A stretch of DNA of 64,000 nt from Lophium mytilinum. Its lineage: Eukaryota; Ascomycota; Dothideomycetes; Mytilinidiales; Mytilinidiaceae. Shown in pieces: positions 35,501 to 47,761 of this stretch; the stretch's first letter is position 1, and every line of letters begins with the position of its first letter. The stretch spans positions 682,001 to 746,000 of the forward strand of contig MU004183.1 in assembly GCA_010093605.1 (NCBI GenBank), given 5' to 3'. Below the pieces are notes generated by a model. The model worked only from the letters and a program-made list of their open reading frames with translations, did no database searches and had not been told where the DNA came from. A program made the translations under genes and the position numbers.

Positions 35501-38500
35501 GGGCCCAGCTCTCCTCCAATCTCCCTTTACCCCGCTGTCACACCCCAACGCCCTATGATCTCATGCTACTCAAGAAAACGATCCTCAGATTGCTTCTGCG
35601 TTTATAGCCTGCGATGCTTCTCCCTTTCGATCCGGAGCTTGAATTCTGCAGGGACGGGTGTCTCGGGACTACTCCGCGTCAGGGAACAACCCACGAGCCA
35701 AAACAACTCACCGCGTAGATTAGTTGAACATAATGCAAGGTAATTGCAACAAAATCAGCAGTCCGAAAAGCAACGTTCCACAGACACCACGTATCTCCTT
35801 CCATTGGGGGCTGCTCGCTGCTCAATCTGGCCGAGATTCTATATGCAGAACAAGCCAGGCTCGCGCAGCTGCGGCATTTGTCTCCATCTCGAACATGCGT
35901 GTAGTGATCCTCCAAGCTGAAGCTCCGGTGCAGAAGCTCAAGCACTCATTGCCAACCAAGATGACGAGCTGACGGAAGGTAAGCCGAGTTTGATGTTGAT
36001 TGATTCCTGCAACACTATGACGCGCATGCATATGGTATACTGACGGGGTCATACTATGAGCGAGTTCAACTGTCACGATAAGCGTGGGTTGGACATCTTC
36101 GGCAACGGACGGACCCATTTGAGGTTTCTATAGCCGGTACTGTGCCTGGGCTTGCAGGTGCAGGCGGTAGCATCTCAATCCGGGAAGCAGATTCACCAAG
36201 CTGCCCGAGCTTTTCGGGCCGCAGATGCCAGAACTCCCAGACCTTGGACGTCGGGAACGGAGCCGGAGAGACCCCACTTGTGGCTGCATACCCCTCAGCA
36301 CCCTCCCTTGATGTGGCGTTTACTGGTTGAATTCGCTCGGAGCTCAAGAGGAGCTACTGGGACTAAAGGCCGTATCAGATCTATCTTCTTTCGTCGTCAT
36401 GCATTTCTGCAAGATAAGCGTAATCCGAACGCGTGGATGCCTACGAACGGTCCTTTACCCTCTTCACATGCGACAATGGAGAGTCCGAGTGCTCCGAAAT
36501 ATCCGTCCTGCAGAATTATCTCTCTGAGTGGATGTATCCCACCAGAATCGTTCGATCACGAACCCGTGCTTTGGTTCCAAGTAAGAATCCTGTCGTTGAA
36601 CCCAACAGTCTGCACGTGAGCTAGTTTGTACGAGCATGTGAATTCAAGTTGAGAAATGTTTTCCCTAGATCAGCTGTGTCATCAAGTCTCTGCCCAGGTT
36701 TTTCTGTTGTCAGCTGTAGTCTCAACGCCCAATATAGCCAATAGAAGTGTGAAAGATGGCCAATTGCGCCCAGCAATGGTGATTCGGTGTTCGGTCATTC
36801 ACCTTTGGCCCGTTACGTACCACTGGCTAAAGTAGCCCGGTTTCAGTCAAAATTTGGGTAAGATTTAAATTGCGCTTTGTAAAGACCATCAAAATGCAAT
36901 TGTGGGGTTGGGTATCGAGTACTCCTGAGTACGAATACGAATACGAAGCTTACTCGAGTCCACCGTCCTAGATATCCACAAGATGCAAGTTCCCTCGGAA
37001 TCACTCTTATTTCGCTGGGAATTTCCATAAGGCTCCGTCTATACCTGAAGGGATGCAACGTAGCTCGCAGATCCAGAAGACACATTGAGTATCTATAGAC
37101 GATATGATGACAGAGCGTCAACATGTATTATCACACTACATTTGCTCTTATTAGAACTTCCGTAGCAGATATGTCAAGTACTCTAGTTTCGTGCCATTCT
37201 CATCATCGGCGCCTCCGTTCCATGGGTCACCTCCTATCGGCATCGGTCAGGAAGTAAGAGCCCAGCATGCTTTTCATGATGAAAGCGACTGTCACGGGTC
37301 TACGCCGCTCTACGCGCCTATGAGACCGCGCTCTACACACTTCGGACACTACATGGCGAATTGTCTACGAGGAAGCATCTCAACTACCTTGGCTGTCATT
37401 TGCATTGGAACTGCGCACCCCCCTCGCAGAAAGTGACTACGCGGTATTTACCCCGCGTACACCCAATGGAACCGTGTATAGTTATACCCGTCGCTGTATT
37501 CATGTCAGTAATTAGTAGTGATAGGTATATGTCAGTGAATACACCCCAGTCTCCCTCTTCCATCTTGTATATCCTCATTGTCTACTCGTAGAAAGATATC
37601 ATCTCTGACAAGCTCTCCAGCAGATTCTGTGATGCCCCAAGATACTCGCTCTCTGACTCTTCCCTATGGCCTCATCTGCCCCCAGTCGCCAATACAACTA
37701 CTATAATTTGTTGAAATACCGAACCTATAGCCTTTCTCAGGAGGGGTTGATTTATCTGATATAGGCTATACAAGGACTCGTCTTAGACAACTTCTCTTAT
37801 CCGATATGAGTTGGGGTTTCATCTTCCAGTATAAGTTCATCATGTCAGCACGTAGCAGAAGGATCGCCAGTGTAAGGCAGGTGCAAGTGCGAATAAATGC
37901 AGGTGGTAGACGCACACTCCCAGACAGATTGGACGGAACCTGACGGCGGCTACCTCCGCATCTTTCCTCGCCTCTTGAGGCCAGTCCCAATTTTGAAGTC
38001 GATGCTGTATTCAGGAGGCCAAGTACATCAGATCTACTACGTATGCTCTACGCGATGCACACAGGTGGTTGGTTGATCTCATGATAAATGGATCTTGCTC
38101 TGCAAATTGCTTGCTTGGTCAGACACTCTATTAAAAAGGTTTCGGAGGGTGCAAGCTTATTGAAATAAATGAGGAATTGATGAGAAGAGCTAGGAGAAGC
38201 TGCTGAAGTGATCCCAATTCACTTTGAGTCTCAGTGGTAAGTGAATCAATACCAATGTGGTGCCTTTGAAACATGATAATTACATACGAAGCACTCACCT
38301 CCTTCGGGTTACTTCATATCACTTCAGTATGCACCATTCATTGCTTGTGCTGTCTATCAAGCAGTAGCAGAGTAGACCGCACGCTATACACTCCGATGAT
38401 TCTTTGCCGTCATTGTAGATGCGGAGAAACCATGTAGCAAATAATCAAGCATGTGGACCTCAACTTTGTATGCGTTGAATATATCAGGTGCCTTAATATG

Positions 38501-41500
38501 TTCTTCTATCAATTGGCTCCTTATTGTCTCTTTTTGGCGTTTTCCCAATAATCTTGCCATAAGTTCAGGCCAGACATCTGTATGTTCACAGGAGAACATA
38601 ACACTATCTGAGATTGAGATCTATCTTTGCCATGAAGTCCCCGTCTCTTTCATTTAATTTCTTTCCTTCCTGTTTCAAACAAGCATTAGGTTCATGTACA
38701 GTTCCCTCAGATTCACAAGCATGTCCGATCCTCTTACTTTACTGTCGCGAAATGTATAAATGGGAGCTTGCCCGTGCGAGTCGAAGTCTGTTTGGGCCTG
38801 TTTTGAACGACGCTTCAAATCAGGCCACAGGATTAAGGTTGATTTAAGTGTCGCGAGATGTATAAACGGGAGCTAGTCCGTGCGATATGAAGGCTGTTTT
38901 GGCAAGTTACTGGACGGCGCTTCAAATCGGGCCACGAGATCAATGTTGATTTCAGTGTCATGAGATATACAGACGGGAGCCAGTCCGTGTGATTTGAAGG
39001 CTGTTTGGGCATGTTTTTGGACGACGCTTTCAAACGGGTCACAAGATCAAAGATTCAAGGTCATGAGCTATATGAACGGGAGACAGTCCGTGATTTTCCT
39101 TTTGCAAAGGTCGAGTATCAGAAATAAGTTTCTACAAACCATCTAAAATGCTCCAGTATATGTATATACATTACAACTATAGCATCATTTCATCCAAAGC
39201 TGTCCTTCAACTCTCCACGAAACAAGATCCCAAGTCATACATCAGTCTTTGCGGAGAAGCGCTTCAAATTGGCTCCTTTAGATCGGAATGGATCATCGTA
39301 GAGATCGTGAGAAATGGCACGTGGACCTCAGAAGGCCAACAAGTACTAACTTTTCTCCGTAGTAATCTATATGATGATATATCATATCTGCTCTTACTGG
39401 TGACGAACTCGCTAAACTGTCTCGGACTCTGATGCCCAAGGCGTATTAAGTCAAGCATATTGGAACTTCTTTCGACCGCAAAAGACGACGAGTCAACATA
39501 GAGCAAACCCGGCGGACGTCAACGCTTTGGTTTTTGAATAGGAAGCGCCAACAAGATCTTCCAAGTCAAGACTGCTTGAGGGTCTGGAGGGCCTTTCACT
39601 CCAACGCACCACAGTTCTATAGGTTCAATACCAATGCGACGGTTGCCTGAGATTCTCGCACGTTGAGTTGTGAGATTCTCTAATTCCATATTGAGCGTGA
39701 ACTCTCACTCAAACCTCAACTCAATGACTGCTACAGCTGATCTACGTAGCCAGGACTGTGATCGAGCACACCATGAAGCAGGACACCCTAAACCAGATAC
39801 CAACTTGACCACTGTCACAGCCGATCTCCTTTGCCTATGGCTGTATTCAAGCAACCCCTGGAGCAAGACACTCCCTAGCCACAAGGAACGGTACACTTCA
39901 ACATCAGAACACTGCTTTAGCTATTGCTGGCTGTTCCGCGCATCTGCTCTGCTGCAGGAGCGAACTGCACAAGATCGGTCTCCTGAAGGCATCCAGATAC
40001 ACTGTCACAGTCCTTGCATCTCCTGACGACCTCGTTACACAAGTACGAAAGATATCCACATGAAGAGAAAGCATAACGTAAATTAGTGAAGCGGGCAAGA
40101 TTTGCTGAGGCGGACGAATGTCGGCAGCACTACTCTATTCGCATCTGGCTGGCTCCTGCGAGCTGCACGCCGCACGCTGCAGGTTGCAATATTGAAATTG
40201 CAGCAAGACATTATTCGGGTGTGCCGACATCCCCAGCGCGTTGTTGTCCCCTTATCTGGTAGATCGTGCAGCAAACTAGCGTATTGCCAGCAGAGGGTCT
40301 CACTGGCATGATCGAAACGCCATGTCCTACAATTCGAGGGCCCATATCTGCAAGATGCAGCCAATCGCAGACGCAGCAACGACGCGGCTCGAGATCGACG
40401 AGATCGCCCATCTAGCAGCCGTTCTGCCCCCCTTCACTAAATTGCGACGGGCAGAGCAGTCCACGTTTTCGGAGCTCCCATCATCGGTTCCAACGCCACA
40501 CATTTTGTGAAATAATCTGGAAATCGTGATCCGCAGGAGGTTTTATCGACCGTGGGGGACAGCTGTACTGGCGTTCTGGCGGTCAAAAAAAATTAAAGAC
40601 CCGAAAGGACGCCACGATGCCACAAAGCGCCATCCTTGCGCAAATCGAAGATCTCGCGCCGGACCGCTCATCCTGGCCGATTTGTGTTCTCCACTGCGAA
40701 GCGCAAGGAAATTAGCACCGTGCTTGATGCAAGCCGCTTTTCCTGCCTCTCCACATTTTGCGGCGTCGTTGCGCGATTTCGTTATCTCCACCATCACCCT
40801 GGGGCTTGTCTGGCATCGAGGTTGGGCTTTTAGCGCAATGACTGTGCGCCGCCACTGCAACCTGGCAGCTTCAACACCACAGGCCTCGATATCTAGACCT
40901 CCAATATGGCGTTAGGGCACGCTTCCGGACGAGGCTGGGCCCAGTTGGCGTGGGGCTTGTGCAGCAACCTTCTTCGGGGACGCTCCGTACCTGCAAACGC
41001 GTCGTCGTCCATGGTTGACTACCGCCGCCGGCGTCGCCTCCGCGCCTGGGCCATAAATTATACTTCGGCGCGGGAGCAGCGCAGGAGAAACGGAGAACTC
41101 CCCGACCAGGTACCGGCAGTCGTCCTCCTCGACGGGGGTCTGATATCGAACGAGGATTTGAGATTGGTGTTTTCGTCATTGACTTTGAGATGGAGATTTG
41201 ACTCGACGAGAGCTGCGTAGACCGCATCTCGAACACAGCAAGCCGATCGCGGATCGCGGGTACGTGCATGGCTTGACCCACGAATGCTCTAAGGCGCCGG
41301 TAGTGCTTTCAACGCTGGCCAGACGCTAGCGGCATGTTCATCGATGTCAACGTGTCGAAAATGTCAAATCTATCGAGAGCTATTAGCAACATGATTGCAG
41401 GTCTCCGGTCAGAACGTAATGCACCAACTACAAGTGGCAGCTCCCAATGCGAGGACTGCACATCCCATCTCCTTGACCAAATAGATCAAGTAGACGGCGG

Positions 41501-42968
41501 CTGTCAATGACGCTATCGTATCTTTCCTGCATTCTCTCTAACACTCTCGTTACGACCGAATTCGTCGACGAGAACTGAGGTTCCAGCACCATGGTTCGAC
41601 CGTCCCAAACGCAGGTTGCCGCCGGACGCAGGCAATCGCTGGGACTGTGCAAAGCGACCCAATACTTTTGGGAATACTCTTTATTGGAGTATCGCGGTCC
41701 ACGTCATCACATATCGTGAGCGTACAAGCTCGTTAAGAGGTCGGGACTGTCTCCACGTTGATCACGACATGCTCCTTGCTTCATGTACAGTGCCCCATAT
41801 TTCTTAATCGAAAAGCATCATCCCGACGATTCGCTCCGATAAAGTGAATCCGGGTCCATGGGCGAACACGCCGTGCGCATAGGACTCCAATGTCGTGGTA
41901 TCATCGATGTGCAATCTATCCACAGCGCTTCAGCGGGATCCTGCAGGAGGGAGAAAGAGAGTTTCGGGGATATTATTGACACGAACTGAATTACGCAGGA
42001 CAGGCCGTTAGCAAAGCTGAGGTTTCATTGATATTGACTTCGAGAAACGTGGGCGATAACCCAGACCCTGTGCATGCGCAAAGGCTAGAAAGAGATAGAT
42101 GAAGAAAGACGGAGCTGACGAGCATGCGTCAATACAATCGTGGTTGTACCAAGTCCTTCTCGAACCCCGTATCACACGTTCTTCAGCCCTTGTCCCTGCC
42201 TACACTGCGTCGGCGCTCTCACAAAGGGTCCACGGAAAGAGAACACCTTCCACGACATCAATGCCATGTCGTCGGATTAAGGGCCTACCACCACGTTGTG
42301 TGGTTGCATGTCGCACGACTGGCTGCACAGCTCGTGGTGCATTATCTAGCTCGTTTCCTCCGGCGGAACGTTCGGGACTGAGGTTACACGAGGCGTCGAC
42401 GCGTTCTGACAATAAGCAGACCCCTATCGGAGAGTTGCAGTCCTTTTGCCAACGTCTCCGTGTTGTGATCGCCATCCTGCATACGTATGGCGTCTGCGTC
42501 AGAGTGAACCGTCGTTCTGTGCAACTCAGGGGGTTTACTCCGGAATGTCGCACAAGAAAAGTTCTACCACCCAAACCATTGAAGCGAGCGGTGGTACAAA
42601 GGGTTTGTCGGCGTCATGTCCCACGTCTATACCACATCCTCGGCGCTTGTGGTTGTTTCGTCCTGGTACCATTTACACGACCTGTGAAATACACGTAAGA
42701 CTTAAGTCAGACATGTTAAGAAGAAATAATTGGGTAGACTGATTAATGAGGAGGAGACTTTGCACGTTGTACTTCTCCCTCACCGCTAGAACATCGTGTC
42801 CTGCGGCGCTCGCACTGCAGAGATGACTTGACGAGAGCATCGACTCGCTCACTTTCCTCACCCACACTGACGCCCAGCTTCACCGCCTCGTCCCTCGCGT
42901 CGCTGCCCTCATCTGGGGCTGTACATGACAAGAGATCTTTTTTTGTCGACCTCCTTCGTCGCGACGTG
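32586..42968. other. Long gene-free interval upstream of the PKS
   Basis: Ten kilobases with no convincing protein gene. The frames present (longest about 200 codons, 42,099-42,698) are Arg/Ser/Pro/Cys-rich with no recognisable motifs, as expected of chance frames in balanced or GC-rich DNA. Near the PKS a TATTAAAATATTAAAG stretch (32,789-32,804) could serve as a TATA-type element on the minus strand. A 107-bp tandem array lies at 38,743-39,095. CGAATACGAATACGAA near 36,930 is a short minisatellite. Confidence 0.55.
38743..39095. repeat. About 107-bp tandem repeat, 3.4 copies
   Basis: Copies start at 38,743, 38,849, 38,956 and 39,059 (the last partial). Each has TGTCGCGAGATGTATAAACG, GGGAGC-AGTCCGTG, GAAGGCTGTTTGGGC, GACGACGCTTCAAA and a GATCAA-GTTGATTT-AG end. 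Identity between copies is roughly 80 percent by eye. The unit does not keep an open frame. Confidence 0.8.
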
Positions 42969-42970
42969 TA

Positions 42971-43104
42971 CAGCCTTGACCGAAATCAGAGGCCGCCCCA
43001 AATTCGAAAAACATATTTTTAAATATAGATTTCGGGCCGCCACATAATCTCTACAAATAGGCTATTCCTGTAGTAGTAATTAGCCTGTTTTTTAGGGGAT
43101 TAAG
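42971..43104 (+). repeat. Left terminal inverted repeat
   Basis: 134 bp, ending at GGGGATTAAG. It matches the reverse complement of 46,741-46,874 with five transition differences. The outer part still contains CpA sites (CAGCC, TCAGAGG), unlike the interior. Confidence 0.9.
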
Positions 43105-43241
43105 TAGACAATAATAATAATAAATAAACTAGATTTCGCCGAGCCCTTCTATTCTATCTGCTATATTCTCTCTTCCTTCTTTCCTATATAGATTTCTTAT
43201 AATAGCTTCTTATTTTCTTTACTACTATACCTGCCCGCCTA

Positions 43242-44252
43242 AGTAAATACGCCTACAACGCCGCCAACATACTAATTAAGGGCGGAATTACCTCTTATAA
43301 GCTTAGCTATAAGCTTAATTACTACTAGAGGACTATAAGAAAGTTAATAAGGTAGTAGAGGGCCTAGGGCACTACCTACGCACCTTCTAATTAAGTAGGA
43401 AGATAGCGCAGCCTTACTATAGTAATAGTTATCTATTTACTAGTATAGCTTACTAAAAAGCTAATACTATATATAGATAAGATGCAGTAGCTACTATATA
43501 ATAAGTTTAGCGCTATTATTTCTTACTTATCTATTATAAGAGAGTTAAGGCTAGCCGGTTAGAATAGAAAGATAGTAAGTATACTACCTAGTAGATAGAG
43601 CCTATACTAATATACCTAGTACTACTATTACGCCCTTAAATATAGCTATAAGGTACGTAATATATATATAGTGTAGATTTTATAGTTCTAGGCTAATTAG
43701 CTTATATTTATTAATAAATTAGGTGCTAACTTAAAGACCGGCGTAAGAAAGTTTAGATAGTCTTCTATAGGCGTTGCGCTAGTATAGAGAGTACTATATA
43801 ATTAAGGAGAGACGCGGCTTAATATACTACTAGCCTATACTATTAATAGTATTCTTATCTTATTAGTATATAAAGGAGCTATAAATAATAAGAGCTATAA
43901 GTACTAGATTTAGAACTACCTTCTTCCAGCGTGTAGTTAATTTCCTGCGCTAAAATTAGTAGTAGTTATAGATAATACAAGCTTCTACTACTCTAATTAG
44001 ATAGAAGCTTTATTTAGAGAGGTAGGCGTTATTTTAGTATATCTACTGCTATATTTACTAGATTTAAACCTAATTAAGAAGTTTTTTAGTAAGCTAAAGA
44101 GCTTTATATATTATAGCTAGCTAGCTTAAATAGGCTACTCTAAGTACTTTAAGTATAGCTTTAAATAGTTTCTAAAGTATTATATAGAGGTAGTAGGTAG
44201 TAATAGGGCTTAGGCGAGAGGCTATTTTAAATATAGTAGTTATATTTAAGAA
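43242..44252 (+). pseudogene. DDE transposase remnant (Tc1/mariner, DD34E), inactivated by RIP
   Basis: One frame runs through this stretch with many stops, almost all TAG or TAA at positions where CAG, CAA or TGG is expected. The N-terminal part keeps a helix-turn-helix-like segment (KYAYNAANILIKGGITS, compare AxxYxVxxxTLxxRxxG). Later come LNILLAYTINSILI and a VVVIDN segment followed by IEALFREVGV and YLLLYLLDLNLIKKFF. These correspond to the DDE_3 endonuclease fold: Asp at 43,971 and the last acidic residue at 44,076, where GAG has become AAG (Lys), with 34 residues between. Loss of the catalytic Glu and the stops make it dead. The protein would have cut and pasted the element. Confidence 0.8.
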
Positions 44253-44699
44253 TATAAAGAAGAATATAGAGGAGGTTATAGTTAGTAGAAGGTTATTCTC
44301 TCTAGCGTTTACTATTAATTTCTAGAAGTGTAGGTAAATTAAAATATACTAGCAGCTAATTAGCTTACTTATTATATTAGCGTGTACCTTATTCTTACTT
44401 CTTCTAAGTCTATTCTACCCCTACGCTAAACTACGGCCTCTAATTAGCTTAAACGGCTGCTACCTAGAGCTAAGTAACTATAGCCTAGAAAATTAATAGG
44501 GGTATAGGCTATAGTTATATAGTAAGTCTATATATATACTTACTATTGCGCTAATAGCTATTAGCGTGCTCGCTAAGTTAATATACAGCCTCTAATTAGC
44601 TTAAATAAGGGCTAAGCTAAACGGAAAGGCTATATATAGACTTTCTATTTAATAGTAAATATAAATATAGTATATAAAAAGAGGATATATATATAAAAT

Positions 44700-46700
44700 A
44701 GTATATATTTTATATATAGAAATAGTAAGTAAATATACTATAGTTTTATATAGCATTTCTCCTTTATATATAACTGTTTTTGCCCGTTTAAATAAGCTTA
44801 ATTTACCTCTCTCTCGCGCCTATAGCTTATCCTGCGTTTCTTCCTCCTCTACTAATACCTCTATTCTCTTCTTCTTCTACTACTTAACTTCTTTAATTAT
44901 ATTGCTAATTAATATATTAGAAACGCCTATATCTATTATAATAGCCCTTACCGCCGCCTTATCTTTATAGATATAATCTAGGGTTATCTACTACTTCTAG
45001 AGAGCCTTTTAAGCTACCTAGAACTTCTCTACCTACTTAGAATTATTCTATACGCTCGCCTTAAGGCTATTAAAGTACTCCTCTATATTCTAGACGCAAT
45101 TTTTAACTCTATTTACATATTAAATATATAGCGGCGGCAATAACAGCAGCTTAGTTAGTGCCCTCTTTAACCTCTTTCTCCTCCTTAATAGCAACCTAGA
45201 TTCTAAGCTTAAGCTATACCTGCGGTGGTAGCTACTAACTACCTAATTATTAAGGACTATAATAACTAGTATAGGCGCTGCTAGCGTTACTAGAGCTAGC
45301 GTTAATTTAGGCCTTAATTGCCTATTATCTTATTACTTCTAGAATATCTTTATTATTGCCCGCGGAGGCGTCTCTATATTAATACTATTCTCTCCTCTTA
45401 CTATAGTCTAGCTTATAAGGTTACCCGTAAGAATTCTAATATATACGCCGTCTATTTAAAAGCACTAGCTTAATAACTATATATAGGTTTAATTGCTGCA
45501 CCTCTACTATCTTATAAAAGCTATCTAGAAGAGCTGTGCACTACTAGTAGCCTTATTAACTAGTACTAATTAAGTAGATAGAGCTCTAGCTAACTAAGCT
45601 ACTATAGAATTTAACACCGGGCCGCCTATTCCGCCGGCGCTGCCCTAATTAGTATAGAATAATTCTATCTTAATTATTAATAGCTTCTATATATTAGTAT
45701 TATTAATATAGTCTATCTAATTAATTACCTTCTTATTAAAGCGTTAGTAGTTCTTCTTCTTCTCTAGGTTAATTAAGAGCTTTAAAAGCTTTACGCTATA
45801 CTATATAGTATTAAACTTTATCTTAATAGGCGGGGCTAATATCTAGTTACCCGCTAGGTTATATATATAAAGAGTAGCCTATACTTTTAGATAGATAATC
45901 TTTACCTAGAGCACCGCGCACAGAACGCCTTATTTCTTAAAGGTGTCCTCTAGTAAGATTCTTACTACCTACTTATCTATCTTTACCTTAATTACTAATA
46001 GTATATTATATATAGTAAATATACAGCCGCGCGGCGGCCTATAGACCTTCTATTAGCGCCCCTACTAGTAGAGAATTAGCTTTTTTAGAGTATTATTACT
46101 ATTACTATACTCTATAGGCGCCCGTAATATATAATATAGAGGTAAGATAGTTAAGGCTATTTAAGAGGCTATTTAAGAGGCTATTTAAGGGGTAGATCTA
46201 GCTAATAATAATAGCGTAGGTAGGCAGCTATAGCCCCCTCTAGGGGCCCTCTAGTTCTTAAACGCCTAGCTATTCTCTTTAAAATTATAGCTAATTTTAG
46301 AGCTATAGTTATCTATAGGCGGTAGTAATAGCCCTTTAAAAGGCGCCTTTTCTACTAGTACTCCGCCTATAATCTTATTAATTAATAGGCCGCTAAGTAG
46401 CTTAGCTGCTTCTATATTAGTATAGTTAAGCTAGGTTAAAGAGGGTAGCTATATTAGGCTATTAATTAGCTAAGAATAGAAATTAAATAAGGCTATACTT
46501 AGAAGCTGTTAAGATTTATTAAAATTTAATAACAATAGTAAATTAGGCGGGCGATAAGAAATAGAGGCTAACTCTAGGTTGTTTAATAATATTACAGCGT
46601 TGCGTTAAGGTTTCTAGTAATTTAGAAAGAAGGCTATTATTAAAAAGTAGTAAATAGGTAAGTATAAGCTTTCTTAGCCCTCTCTATATAAGTATAAGAT
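44700..46700 (-). pseudogene. Second transposon reading frame, unrecognised, inactivated by RIP
   Basis: On the minus strand one frame can be followed from about 46,700 down to about 44,700, some 650 codons. It is interrupted only by TAG/TAA codons that fit mutated CAG/CAA. The N-terminal third looks disordered and Gln/Asn/Pro-rich. A middle part with QGSAGGIGGPVLNSIVAQLA and IDGVYIRILTGN looks folded. A Pro/Arg-rich linker (YHRRYSLSLESRLLLRRRKR) leads to a helical, Gln/Lys/Glu-rich C-terminus (EEYFNSLKASV, EKFQVAQKALQKQQ with TAG/TAA read as Q). A 12-bp unit (AGGCTATTTAAG, three copies, 46,154-46,189) would encode an I-A-S-Q repeat. It converges on the transposase. No family is recognised. 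Confidence 0.6.
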
Positions 46701-46740
46701 AATATAAACTTTATATTACTATAGTAATTGTAGCCGGGCA

Positions 46741-46874
46741 CTTAATCCCCTAAAAAACAGGCTAATTACTACTACAGGAATAGCCTATTTATAGAGATTA
46801 CATGGCGGCCCGAAATCTATATTTAAAAATACGTTTTTCAAATTTGGGGCGGCCTCTGATTTCGGTCAAGGCTG
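46741..46874 (-). repeat. Right terminal inverted repeat
   Basis: 134 bp, the reverse complement of 42,971-43,104 apart from five transitions; ends GGCTG next to the flanking TA. Confidence 0.9.
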
Positions 46875-47727
46875 TACAGCGTAGTGTCTCAACGTATGGC
46901 GGGAATTTTTACTTGACAAAGACACAGCCCCTACAGGTCGCCTTGTTACCGACTTAGCTTAAAGGTTGTCGTGGAAGGATCGGGTCATCATCCATCGCGC
47001 CGGGATCCCCATGTCTCATTACCTACAACGGTACCACGGGACGAGTTCGATTCAAATCCCATGTTCCCTGACTCTTCTGTCCCCCACAGTGGAAGTTAAG
47101 GCTGTGCTTCGACGTGGCGATAGCCGTTGGGCCAGTATGATCGACGGGTCTAATGATCCTCTGGACCCAGATTTCAGCCCCTGGGCTCGAACACGAGCCC
47201 CAAGGGCTGTGTTTCCTGTACTTTCTGAAACAAACAGGAAAAGTGTCGTCGCGGTCAAGATCTGTGGCAAGTCGTCGCGAGACGGTAGGATTCTAACTTT
47301 AGACTCTAGTCAGGTCGCGGGCGGTTGGACAGGAAGGGAGGCCTCAAAAGCTTAATGCCCCACGACCGCTCAGGCCTGTGGCTCATTGTGGGGGCTGGGG
47401 CGGGAACACGACGGAGTATGACCGAGAATGCACAACGCTGAAACAGTATAGGAAAAAGGGAAAAATAAGCTTATACGACATTTCGATTGGAGGCTTGGCT
47501 TTACGAGTTTGTTTAGCGCTGCGTATTGCCTACTGCGGTGTTCCGAGCAGTGTGGTGGGAAGTTGCACCGCTGGGGCCCGGCATCTTCCAGTGCGCTCGT
47601 AAAAGTGTGGCAAGGGAGAAGGAATACGAATGGATGGGCGTCTACAAGTTCTCATCTGGGATCGTCAATATTGAGCTGATGCTGTGATGCCGACGGTGCC
47701 GAATGGAAGCTCCACGGTGGAGTCTCG

Positions 47728-47761
47728 CCCAGGCGCCCAGCAAATCTCAGGGCCTGCCAGC
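47728..47761 (+). repeat. 34-bp dispersed direct repeat, copy 1
   Basis: The block beginning CCCAGGCGCCCAGCAAATCT is repeated at 51,849-51,882 (CCCAGGCGTCCAGCAAATCT) with a single C/T difference over 34 bp. Flanks differ. Confidence 0.85.

Larger units (their letters stand above)
42969..46876. mobile_element. RIP-degraded Tc1/mariner-type DNA transposon with 134-bp terminal inverted repeats
   Basis: The element spans 42,971-46,874 and is flanked by TA on both sides (42,969-42,970 and 46,875-46,876), the target duplication of the Tc1/mariner superfamily. Terminal inverted repeats of 134 bp (42,971-43,104 and 46,741-46,874) begin CAGCCTTGACCGAAATCAGA and differ at five positions, all C/T or G/A. 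The interior is AT-rich, crowded with TAG/CTA, and nearly lacks CpA/TpG, as expected after RIP converts CpA to TpA on both strands. The 3.9-kb length is about twice that of a simple mariner because a second reading frame is present. It lies in the spacer between the melanin PKS and its regulator. Confidence 0.88.

Noticed and set aside
42099-42698. 199-codon open frame left of the transposon
   Set aside because: Arg/Ser/Pro/Cys-rich with no motif, and an overlapping antisense frame of similar quality; typical chance frame.
47010-47075. Possible tRNA suggested by GAGTTCGATTCAAATCCC (B-box-like)
   Set aside because: The flanking bases do not pair into a T arm and no acceptor stem or anticodon arm can be drawn.
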